Shown here piece after piece: positions 1-5,582 of a DNA stretch of 5,695 bases; position 1 is the stretch's first letter, and each line of letters starts with the position of its first letter. Both the position numbers and the translations under genes were made by a program. The stretch spans positions 2,108 to 7,802 of the forward strand of contig DENY01000237.1 in NCBI GenBank assembly GCA_002359825.1. The letters are read 5' to 3'. The notes beneath the pieces are model-generated. The model did no database searches, had not been told where the DNA came from, and worked only from the letters and a program-made list of their open reading frames with translations. Origin of the DNA: Bacteroidales bacterium UBA2632. Lineage in GTDB: Bacteria; Bacteroidota; Bacteroidia; Bacteroidales; Dysgonomonadaceae.

Positions 1-503
1 TGACCATGCATTATGTAAAGTCTAGAAAGTTCAACCCAAACAATAGGGTTATGAATTTCGTCGACACTTCTTTTTTTTGTTTTATTAATTACTCGGAATA
101 AGGATTTATTGTTTATTAGTGCTTGAAACTCGTTAATAGTGTCTACATCCTTTTCAAGTATGAATTTATTAGATTTCGTAAGGCTATTGTTATCAACTCC
201 TGTTTCGAATGTATCCACCAAAGACAGTAATGTATTAGAAGCGGATGATGGATTTTCTCTAATTAGCTTTATCGCTTCAAGTAGATCCGAAAATTCGTTT
301 TTCCCTGAAATAAATGCAGCATTGATTAATTCAGCAGCAGTGCCTATATTTTTTGAAGTACTCCAATCATTGACAACTCTATCAATGTTAATTTCTAATG
401 GTTGGTCACTAGAATTACCAAGCTCACCAATCTGAAGAGTTCTTTTGTAATCTCTCCAATTTGGTATTACTCTCCTTTCTTTTATTTCGTAAATAATAGC
501 CAT
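1..503 (-). CDS. Partial helical protein of unknown function, partner of the kinase (C-terminus beyond window)
   Basis: An open frame of 167 codons starts at 503 and runs uninterrupted to position 1, so the C-terminus is missing. The start is fixed by a TAATG junction: its ATG shares one base with the kinase stop codon, which implies translational coupling. The protein begins MAIIYEIKERRVIPNWRDYK and has no signal peptide or membrane segment. After about residue 50 it looks mostly alpha-helical. The last visible part (about residues 151-167, NPIVWVELSRLYIMHG) resembles the first helix of a tetratricopeptide-type repeat (Trp, Leu, Tyr and Gly at TPR-like spacing), so the missing part may be a TPR array. 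I do not recognise the family. Coupling to a kinase suggests it is a substrate, scaffold or sensor; that is inference. Confidence is high that it is a gene and low on function. Confidence 0.82.
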   Translation of the reverse strand, partial: MAIIYEIKERRVIPNWRDYKRTLQIGELGNSSDQPLEINIDRVVNDWSTSKNIGTAAELINAAFISGKNEFSDLLEAIKLIRENPSSASNTLLSLVDTFETGVDNNSLTKSNKFILEKDVDTINEFQALINNKSLFRVINKTKKRSVDEIHNPIVWVELSRLYIMHG

Positions 504-1561
504 TACTTAAATAGATATGCAGCCTTTTTTGATAGCAGGTCAAATTTTGAAACAACTCTTTGAAAGTCATATTGGTTTCCAATCTGACTAATCGCTTTAG
601 GATGCCCCCTTTTGTCAGGGTATGGGAAACAACAATATTCTAAGACTTCTATTATTTCGTTGGCTAGTTCTTGATTACTAAAAGAACTCTTAAACTCTTT
701 TAAAGCTTTATAAAATGCATCAGTTAAATAATCTTTTACATCATTGAAGTTACCGCCCCATTTTCCCCAACGGAATTGCGGGTCTAAATTTTTCCCGATA
801 AGTGCCGTCATATTTGCTCCTAGAAAGTAATAGGTAACTAGACTACCAAACAAGTACATATCAGTTGCTCTTACTCTTTTGTTCCAATCAGGTTCAACAT
901 ATCTATATAAATACTCCGGTGGGGCATAAGTAAATTCACCGGGGAAGTCCCTTCCATTATCATGCGGTGCATCTAAATCAGAGCATAATGAACGACCTAA
1001 ATCTCCAACTTTAGAAACTATACCCTTCTCATAAAGAAGCACATTAGACGGTTTTAAATCTTGATGACCGATTTCTATTCCATGTAACTGCTTCAGACCT
1101 ACGGCAACATCATGCAAAGATTTTAGCTTCCATGCTAAATCAACATCTTTACTGAAATTCATATGGTAACGAACATCACCATCTGCCATTTCAAAAATTA
1201 AATATGGTACATTTGGAATGGTGTAGTCGTCAATGAACTCTTCGCCTTCGTCAATTATCATTGATACTTTTGAGAGTCTATTGTTTTTACATTTAAGTAG
1301 AAGTTCCTTTTCAAATTGGTAAGCTTTTGTCTGTTCATTAATAATTTCTACAATGGATTTTCCCCGAAAAAGTTGGAAAAATGCGTTGAAGTTTAGTGCT
1401 TTCAAGAATGCATCTTTTTCTCCATTCGTTACAATATAACAAACACTAAAAAAGCCACCTGTCGAACCTGGTTTAGGTTCTATCTTTTTTGTCACAGTCC
1501 AGCCGTTTTTAAGTTGTCTGCCAATTAATGCGTGTGCTGCATTGTCTTGCTTTTGATTCAT
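503..1561 (-). CDS. Soluble Ser/Thr protein kinase (Hanks-type)
   Basis: A 352-residue protein that is almost entirely one eukaryotic-like kinase domain. Visible motifs, in order: a glycine-rich loop around GSTGGFFSV (32-40), the ATP-binding lysine in AFLKAL (K54), a candidate alpha-C glutamate in YQFEKE (E84 or E86), a hinge near IFEMADGD, the catalytic loop HQDLKPSN (166-173, catalytic D168, N173), the magnesium motif as DLG rather than DFG (D187), the APE-like motif APPE (213-216), the alpha-F aspartate in TDMYLFG (D234) and the subdomain XI arginine (R318). All residues needed for phosphotransfer are present, so it should be active. HQD in place of HRD means it is a non-RD kinase, often not dependent on activation-loop phosphorylation. 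There is no transmembrane helix, PASTA or other sensor domain, so it is cytoplasmic and its signal must come from a partner, plausibly the coupled downstream gene. The ATG at 1561 gives a full N-lobe and lies in an A-rich leader without a Shine-Dalgarno sequence. Substrate unknown. Confidence 0.93.
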   Translation of the reverse strand: MNQKQDNAAHALIGRQLKNGWTVTKKIEPKPGSTGGFFSVCYIVTNGEKDAFLKALNFNAFFQLFRGKSIVEIINEQTKAYQFEKELLLKCKNNRLSKVSMIIDEGEEFIDDYTIPNVPYLIFEMADGDVRYHMNFSKDVDLAWKLKSLHDVAVGLKQLHGIEIGHQDLKPSNVLLYEKGIVSKVGDLGRSLCSDLDAPHDNGRDFPGEFTYAPPEYLYRYVEPDWNKRVRATDMYLFGSLVTYYFLGANMTALIGKNLDPQFRWGKWGGNFNDVKDYLTDAFYKALKEFKSSFSNQELANEIIEVLEYCCFPYPDKRGHPKAISQIGNQYDFQRVVSKFDLLSKKAAYLFK

Positions 1562-1601
1562 TCGTTGTCGTTTTTAATATGCACCATAACGTCTTATTTA
1601 C

Positions 1602-1760
1602 GCAACTCCTCCCTCACTTTCGCCAATCCTCACTATGTAACTTTCGTAAACCATTTTTCATTCCACTCAGTGAATAACATGTATGTGGCTTGTTATCAGT
1701 CTTGTATCAGCCTCAAGGTAAAATATACTCATTTCCTATTGGCGCAAGTTGTCATGTTGC
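1602..1760. repeat. Bipartite long-range inverted repeat, attC-like, upstream of kinase
   Basis: ACTTTCGCCAAT (1616-1627) is complementary to ATTGGCGCAAGT (1738-1749) at 11 of 12 positions. A second short outer pair, GCAA (1602-1605) with TTGC (1757-1760), flanks it after unequal spacers of 10 and 7 bases. The central loop is 110 bases. Two separated pairing boxes per arm around a variable loop, next to the start of a gene, recall integron attC sites. No canonical GTTRRRY/RYYYAAC pair is visible, so the resemblance is only architectural. Confidence 0.4.
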
Positions 1761-1784
1761 AATTTATTTTCCTACAAACTTACA

Positions 1785-1824
1785 TATAAAAAACTGATTT
1801 TTTATACGCCGCACGATAAAAATC
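1785..1824. repeat. Two overlapping, mutually exclusive A/T hairpins
   Basis: TATAAAAAA (1785-1793) pairs perfectly with TTTTTTATA (1798-1806) over a CTGA loop. GATTTTTTAT (1796-1805) can instead pair with ATAAAAATC (1816-1824) with one bulged base, around the GC-rich loop ACGCCGCACG. Both foldings use the same T-run, so only one can form at a time. The second ends exactly at the TAGACCCC copy at 1825. This may be part of the IS left end or its RNA; in AT-rich DNA chance cannot be excluded. Confidence 0.4.
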
Positions 1825-1897
1825 TAGACCCCAACTGTTCTATAGATAACTAACGTACTCTTAAGGTACAATTATTTATTTTAAAATACCAATCACT

Positions 1898-3046
1898 ATG
1901 AAAACAGTCAGTGGTCTAGACGTTCATAAAGATAGCATATTTATGTGTATCTTGGATGAACAAAGTAAAATAATTGAAGAGAAATTTGGAGTAACTACCC
2001 GTGAAATTAACCGACTCAGAGAAGTTATGAAATCTCATTATGTAACTGAAGTGTGCATGGAAAGCACTGGTATTTATTGGATGCCTATTTGGCGATTGTT
2101 AGAAGATGACTTTCATTTACGGTTGGTTAATCCACAGTTTCTAAAACAACTTCCAGGTCGCAAAAGCGATGTGAAAGATGCCCAGTGGATTGCCACGGTA
2201 TTGCTTAAAGAGTTGGTTCGTGACAGCTTTGTTCCAGATGGCAACATCCAGAGTCTGCGACAGTATGGGCGGCGAATCAACGAAATAAACAAGGATTTAG
2301 TGCGTAGTGAACAGCGCATTGATATGATTTTACAGCGTTGCAATATTCGTTTAAGTAACTGTGTTTCTCGCACCAAGAATAAAAGTTATCGCAAAGTGGT
2401 AGATGCCCTAATAGCCGGAGAAACGTCAGCTGATGTACTTGTGAATCTTATCCATGGGCGTACTGTTAATCGGCACGGACGATCAGCAGTACATGACGCT
2501 CTTGAAGGCTTTATAAAGCACAGTGACAGAGATTTACTAAAGCAATACACGCAAATGCTAGATGCATTTGAAGTTCAAAAGCAGGAATGTATTGATTCAA
2601 TGGTTCAAATGTGTCAAGAACTTTACCCCAAAGCCTTTTCATTTTTATTGAGTTTCCCGGGCATTAAATTTATCTCGGCAGCCATCATCATTTCAGAAAT
2701 AGGCGACAATATGAAACTTTTTGCTACAGCAGCAGCCCTTGTGTCATGGGCAGGACTCAGACCACGCAACGATGAAAGCGCAGGAAAAATTAAGAGCCGC
2801 AAAATAACACATGGGAATAAGTATCTAAGAAAAGCTATGATGGAATGTGCATGGGGTGCAGCTCGAACTAAAGGCTCGGTATTCTACTCCCGTTTTTGGC
2901 ATTTAAGAGGAATGAAGAAACATCATAATGCTGTAATCGTAGCCATAGCAAGACAGCTGTTGACAATCATTTGGACATTGCTTACAAAACAAGAAAACTT
3001 TGATCCTGAGTATAACCTAAAAAACAACACTTGCTCTTATAACTGA
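1898..3046 (+). CDS. IS110-family transposase (DEDD/Ser recombinase)
   Basis: A 382-residue recombinase within the usual size range of the family. The N-terminal RuvC-like domain shows the DEDD acidic residues: D8 in GLDVHK, E55 in MESTGIYW, and D91 and D94 in KSDVKDAQWIA. A helical, charged middle section follows (about 120-240). The C-terminal Transposase_20 domain (about 248-335) begins LLSFPGI and carries the catalytic serine S294 in NDESAGK, followed by KITHGNKYLRKAMMECAW. All five catalytic positions are intact and there is no frameshift, so the enzyme is probably functional. It makes and resolves DNA crossovers at the element ends guided by an element-encoded RNA (knowledge of IS621-type members). 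The ATG at 1898 is the only start giving the complete MKTVSGLDVHK N-terminus; it lacks a Shine-Dalgarno sequence. The gene runs opposite to all host genes in the window. Confidence 0.96.
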   Translation: MKTVSGLDVHKDSIFMCILDEQSKIIEEKFGVTTREINRLREVMKSHYVTEVCMESTGIYWMPIWRLLEDDFHLRLVNPQFLKQLPGRKSDVKDAQWIATVLLKELVRDSFVPDGNIQSLRQYGRRINEINKDLVRSEQRIDMILQRCNIRLSNCVSRTKNKSYRKVVDALIAGETSADVLVNLIHGRTVNRHGRSAVHDALEGFIKHSDRDLLKQYTQMLDAFEVQKQECIDSMVQMCQELYPKAFSFLLSFPGIKFISAAIIISEIGDNMKLFATAAALVSWAGLRPRNDESAGKIKSRKITHGNKYLRKAMMECAWGAARTKGSVFYSRFWHLRGMKKHHNAVIVAIARQLLTIIWTLLTKQENFDPEYNLKNNTCSYN

Positions 3047-3065
3047 TAAACTGTATAAGAGCAAG
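3030..3065 (+). terminator. Strong hairpin overlapping the transposase stop codon (possible terminator)
   Basis: CTTGCTCTTATA (3030-3041) pairs perfectly with TATAAGAGCAAG (3054-3065), a 12-bp stem with a 12-base loop that contains the TGA stop codon (3044-3046). No T-run follows, so it is not a standard intrinsic terminator. It could stabilise the transcript end, limit read-through, or form part of the right-end RNA or DNA structure of the element. The stem is certain; the role is inference. Confidence 0.4.
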
Positions 3066-3195
3066 GTGCAAATAGTTTGTAAAGTCTTTATATTTGTGGT
3101 GGTTAGACCCCGTTTTGCAAACTGACTGTGGCAAACTATTTGATTTGAACGCCGATAAGAACCAAAGAGTTCGCAGAGGAAATCAATTTGTAAAT

Positions 3196-3219
3196 GATGA
3201 AAGAGCTTTTTCTTTCATC
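3196..3219. repeat. Perfect 9-bp hairpin
   Basis: GATGAAAGA (3196-3204) pairs perfectly with TCTTTCATC (3211-3219) across the loop GCTTTT. It lies about 85 bases beyond the proposed IS right end, outside any gene. No T-run follows it on either strand to support a terminator role. Confidence 0.45.
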
Positions 3220-3617
3220 CAAGCCTTTATTGCTTAATCTCTCAAATAGAAATACGCAAAGCGTCTGTTTGCAACAAACACTCAGGGGATTTATAGAGGA
3301 AATATACGCAAAATAATTGAAACTACCCAATAAAAAAGTGTTCAAAATGATCTGGAAAATAGATATGCTTCATTATATGCAATATTCTTTTATTGGAGTC
3401 ATCTACAGGCAATAGAACTACACTTATAAATCATGCCGAAGGTGTCGGAAATCATAAGAAACAGAAGAAAATGGCTTGGTCCATGGACGAAGAGTTTGAA
3501 AACGCTTAAAAACCCAATTGTTTAAGAACGAAACGACGAAAATGAGAGGAAAATGAAATTGTTTGCGAACAATCAGTTTTTCGTCTCTTGAAATTTCTTT
3601 CGTCATTGAACAAAGGC

Positions 3618-3695
3618 TTTTTTATCGCTTATCTTTTCTTTTGTCCGCGGAAAAATCGATAAAAAAATTGTTTTAAACATTTTGTCCGTGGACAA
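3618..3695. repeat. Nested cruciform-type repeat plus GTCC-GGAC palindrome
   Basis: TTTTTTATCG (3618-3627) pairs perfectly with CGATAAAAAA (3657-3666). Inside the loop lies the 8-base palindrome TCCGCGGA (3644-3651) flanked by TTTT and AAAA. Sixteen bases after the outer arm comes a second palindrome, TTGTCCGTGGACAA (3682-3695). A related palindrome, GTCCATGGAC, sits upstream at 3479-3488. The shared GTCC-NN-GGA core suggests a degenerate repeat family or binding sites for a dimeric regulator. Confidence 0.45.
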
Positions 3696-3847
3696 TTTGA
3701 TTTTCAACAGTTGGAGGGCTCATTGTTCATAGACGATGGTTTTTTATCTGTTGAGCCATTAAATCACTAATGGAAATGGCAATTTCAATTACGAATTACG
3801 CAATAGAGGAATTCAATATTGCGGAATGAGTTTACGTATGTTTGAAC

Positions 3848-3882
3848 AAAAAAATAAACCTTAATCATTTCAATAATTAAGG
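3848..3882 (-). terminator. Intrinsic terminator of the superoxide dismutase gene
   Basis: On the minus strand, CCTTAAT (3882-3876) pairs with ATTAAGG (3865-3859) and is followed at once by the T-rich run TTTATTTTTTT (3858-3848). The stem can be extended by a T-G wobble and further A-T pairs. It starts 42 bases beyond the dismutase stop codon, the usual place and shape for a rho-independent terminator, and marks the end of that transcription unit. Confidence 0.8.
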
Positions 3883-3924
3883 CCTATAACGTAAGATTCG
3901 TGTCCAACGAAAATTATTACTTGT

Positions 3925-4512
3925 TTATTCAGCTATTCCAACAACTCCATGAGCTACTCGTGCACCAGCATTACCAGTTGGCTGCGAAACTAAATCATCT
4001 TCATCTGCATGAATTATAATAGCTCTTCCTATTATATTGTTCTTTCCTGAGAATGAGATAAGACTATCAACCTGCTCATAATGAGCTTTACCATCCTTAT
4101 CGGCAACAATATTACCAAAATCGCCAACATGTCTTATTGTATCATGAGGTCCAGCGTGATCCTTACCTTCAGGATTAAAATGACCACCTGCCGATGTTCC
4201 GTCAGGTTTAGAAATATCTCCCCACTCGTGAACATGGAAACCATGCTTTCCTTCGGACAAACCTTCAATATCGGCTTTAATCAATATCCCTCCGTCAGTT
4301 TCAGTAAAAGTTATTATTCCCGATACATTATTACCTTCCGTAGGAGTCATAACGGTTACTGCTTTCGATATCTTATTAGTAGCATCATCGTGATTGACAA
4401 CATCGTGGCCTCTAACTGGTTCATTTGTAGAGCTTCCACTATTACAAGCACTTACTAATAGAAAAACACCACTTAAAGCAAGCAGACGCAATCCAAGTTT
4501 ACTTTTGATCAT
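3925..4512 (-). CDS. sodC: Cu/Zn superoxide dismutase, lipoprotein
   Basis: A 195-residue secreted enzyme that converts superoxide to oxygen and hydrogen peroxide. The N-terminus is a lipoprotein signal (MIKSK, hydrophobic core, lipobox LVSAC with C23), so it should be anchored in the cell envelope. The SOD_Cu domain follows a short linker (about 48-195). Copper ligands are H93 and H95 (GFHVHEWGD), bridging H111 (GGHFNP) and H168 (IIIHADEDD). Zinc ligands are H111, H119, H128 and D131, with the same 8-9-3 spacing as in human SOD1. The electrostatic-guidance arginine is R185 (GNAGARVAHG). The enzyme should therefore be active. Both cysteines of the conserved structural disulfide are absent: GDIS where GDCS is usual, and VAHGVVG where ACGVIG is usual; the lipidated C23 is the only cysteine. 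The ATG at 4512 gives a complete signal peptide. A terminator follows, and 118 bases separate it from the upstream permease, so it is probably transcribed alone. Confidence 0.95.
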   Translation of the reverse strand: MIKSKLGLRLLALSGVFLLVSACNSGSSTNEPVRGHDVVNHDDATNKISKAVTVMTPTEGNNVSGIITFTETDGGILIKADIEGLSEGKHGFHVHEWGDISKPDGTSAGGHFNPEGKDHAGPHDTIRHVGDFGNIVADKDGKAHYEQVDSLISFSGKNNIIGRAIIIHADEDDLVSQPTGNAGARVAHGVVGIAE

Positions 4513-4546
4513 ACTTTTAAATTTTATTGTTAACGTATTATGTTCA

Positions 4547-4571
4547 TTTATATTGAATAACTTAATATAAA
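4547..4571. promoter_or_regulatory. Operator-like inverted repeat upstream of superoxide dismutase
   Basis: TTTATATT (4547-4554) and AATATAAA (4564-4571) are perfect inverted arms separated by nine bases. The near edge lies 34 bases upstream of the dismutase start, where a promoter or an operator for a dimeric regulator would be expected. No clear Bacteroidota promoter (TTTG and TANNTTTG boxes) could be fixed around it. The arms are pure A/T, so chance is a serious alternative. Confidence 0.3.
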
Positions 4572-4630
4572 CAACACTTTTTTGAGCTTATTGTTTAGCA
4601 TCAATCGGAAAACTTATTCTTATGAGTCTT

Positions 4631-5563
4631 TTATTCAGATTGTATCTCTTGAATAATGGTCTCTCTATCCTTGCTTCTATTGACAATGAAAACACCCATA
4701 AAAACAAGTGCAATAGCTATTCCTTTTGTTATTCCAAAAGCATCTATCCCCATTATTGCTGCAGCGATAGTGGCAACGATAGGTTGGACGTTGTTGTACA
4801 TACTGGCAACGGTAGGTCGTAGATATTTCTGCCCGATGGGAACCATCAGATAGGTTAAATAAGTGCTCGCCAATATTACAAAAGCTATATCTCTATACAC
4901 AGAGAAGGGTATAATAGTATAATCAATGTGTAAAAACTCTGCTTGACCAAATGGAAGGTAGGTGATGGTGGCAAAAAGAAACATCCACCTCATCAGTGTT
5001 ATAGGCGAGTATTTTTCCACAAAGTTTTTAAAGAATACAAAGTAGATGGCGTAACTAGTTTGCGCCAAAAAAATCAGAAGAATTCCCATCAGATTTCTAT
5101 TGGATGCACCGCTTCCAGCATCTAACTGGGTGCTGCTCACAATAATTAAAACTGCACCTGCACCTCCGACTATTATTCCCAAAAGTTTTTTGAAAGTGAT
5201 TGGTTCTTTCAAGTAGAATGCTGACATCACCATGGTGATAATGGGCAGAAAAGTGGTTACAATGGAGGCATTGATGGGAGAAGTCATAGAGACACCAGTT
5301 ATGAAGATTGCCTGATTGAACACAATGGCAAAAAGAGAGGCCACAAACATTAGGAATAAATCTCGTGGAGGTACTTTTTCTCTTTTCATAAAAAAAGACG
5401 TTATCCAGAATGCTATTGCAGCTCCCCCCAGACGAAACGATACCAAAGATAAATAACCAATGGCACCAAACATCATAATGCTCTTTGAGAGAGGAGCCAT
5501 TAAGCCCCATGCTATATTTGCCACCATCATGGCAATGTGACCTTTCCCTTTATTACTAACCAT
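4631..5563 (-). CDS. EamA/DMT-superfamily permease
   Basis: A 310-residue inner-membrane protein of the drug/metabolite transporter superfamily. About ten hydrophobic helices can be traced, near residues 10-29, 36-58, 69-90, 98-117, 126-144, 157-177, 189-207, 222-242, 251-272 and 277-296. They form two EamA repeats (about 8-144 and 157-296). The fourth helix of each half shows family-typical sequence: INASIVTTFLPIITMVMSAF followed by KEP in the first, and MYNNVQPIVATIAAAIMG in the second. Length matches the family. Members export or import amino acids, nucleotides or other small metabolites, and the substrate cannot be read from sequence. The ATG at 5563 precedes a short charged cytosolic tail (MVSNKGKGH) and leads directly into helix 1; the leader is A/T-rich without a Shine-Dalgarno sequence. 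It is the same strand as the dismutase gene downstream, but no functional link is evident. Confidence 0.93.
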   Translation of the reverse strand: MVSNKGKGHIAMMVANIAWGLMAPLSKSIMMFGAIGYLSLVSFRLGGAAIAFWITSFFMKREKVPPRDLFLMFVASLFAIVFNQAIFITGVSMTSPINASIVTTFLPIITMVMSAFYLKEPITFKKLLGIIVGGAGAVLIIVSSTQLDAGSGASNRNLMGILLIFLAQTSYAIYFVFFKNFVEKYSPITLMRWMFLFATITYLPFGQAEFLHIDYTIIPFSVYRDIAFVILASTYLTYLMVPIGQKYLRPTVASMYNNVQPIVATIAAAIMGIDAFGITKGIAIALVFMGVFIVNRSKDRETIIQEIQSE

Positions 5564-5582
5564 TAAAAAATTCGGTAAATTG

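Larger units (their letters stand above)
1562..1897. other. Structured intergenic region between divergent kinase and transposase
   Basis: These 336 bases separate the divergently read kinase and transposase and hold no convincing gene; the small open frame at 1532-1789 has no recognisable protein character. The kinase-proximal half contains a long-range bipartite inverted repeat. The transposase-proximal half contains overlapping A/T hairpins and one copy of TAGACCCC. An IS110-group element would be expected to carry its bridge RNA here, just upstream of the transposase. No promoter could be assigned with confidence in either direction. Confidence 0.6.
1825..3111 (+). mobile_element. IS110-family insertion sequence (limits tentative)
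   Basis: The transposase places this element in the IS110/IS1111 family, whose members move through a circular intermediate, usually leave no conventional target duplication and choose targets with a bridge (seek) RNA. The limits given are the two copies of TAGACCCC (1825-1832 and 3104-3111), the only clear direct repeat bracketing the gene. This gives a compact element with about 65 bases of non-coding DNA at each end. No terminal inverted repeats are visible, as expected for the IS110 subgroup. The true left end could lie further upstream (down to about 1690) if a full-length bridge RNA is encoded there, and the upstream TAGACCCC would then be a guide segment rather than an end. Presence of the element is near certain; its borders are not. 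Confidence 0.55.
3047..3924. other. Long non-coding region rich in palindromes
   Basis: Between the transposase stop and the dismutase stop there is no convincing gene. The two minus-strand open frames here (3136-3345 and 3424-3606) encode low-complexity Phe/Ser/Leu-rich peptides without recognisable domains. The stretch holds the candidate IS right end up to about 3111, then a series of perfect hairpins (3196-3219, 3266-3280, 3535-3585, 3618-3666, 3682-3695, 3717-3757, 3756-3773, 3799-3823) and the dismutase terminator (3848-3882). Possible contents are remnants of older repeats, a structured RNA or regulator sites. Confidence 0.6.

Noticed and set aside
139..435. Plus-strand open frame of 98 codons
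   Set aside because: It lies opposite the continuous minus-strand partner gene that is fixed by the TAATG junction; its Ser/Leu/Ile-rich peptide has no domain character.
1532..1789. Plus-strand open frame of 85 codons overlapping the kinase start
   Set aside because: It overlaps the kinase N-terminus and the attC-like repeat; its hydrophobic start looks like a signal peptide only by composition.
2113..2376. Minus-strand open frame of 87 codons opposite the transposase
   Set aside because: It overlaps the RuvC-domain coding region and has no protein family features.
3112..3345. Scattered GCAAA and TTCGCAGAGG words, possibly a degraded short tandem repeat
   Set aside because: Copies such as TACGCAAA (3254-3261 and 3304-3311 areas) are too few and irregularly spaced to define a repeat or CRISPR-like array.
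3136..3606. Two small minus-strand open frames (3136-3345 and 3424-3606)
   Set aside because: They lie in the palindrome-rich spacer, have no recognisable domain, convincing leader or partner gene, and are better explained as chance open frames in AT-rich DNA.
4081..4458. Plus-strand open frame of 125 codons antisense to the dismutase gene
   Set aside because: The minus strand carries an unmistakable Cu/Zn dismutase with all metal ligands; the antisense peptide is a shadow.
5097..5510. Minus-strand open frame of 137 codons inside the permease gene in another frame
   Set aside because: Cys/His-rich shadow of the EamA coding sequence; the permease frame has clear family motifs and ten helices.
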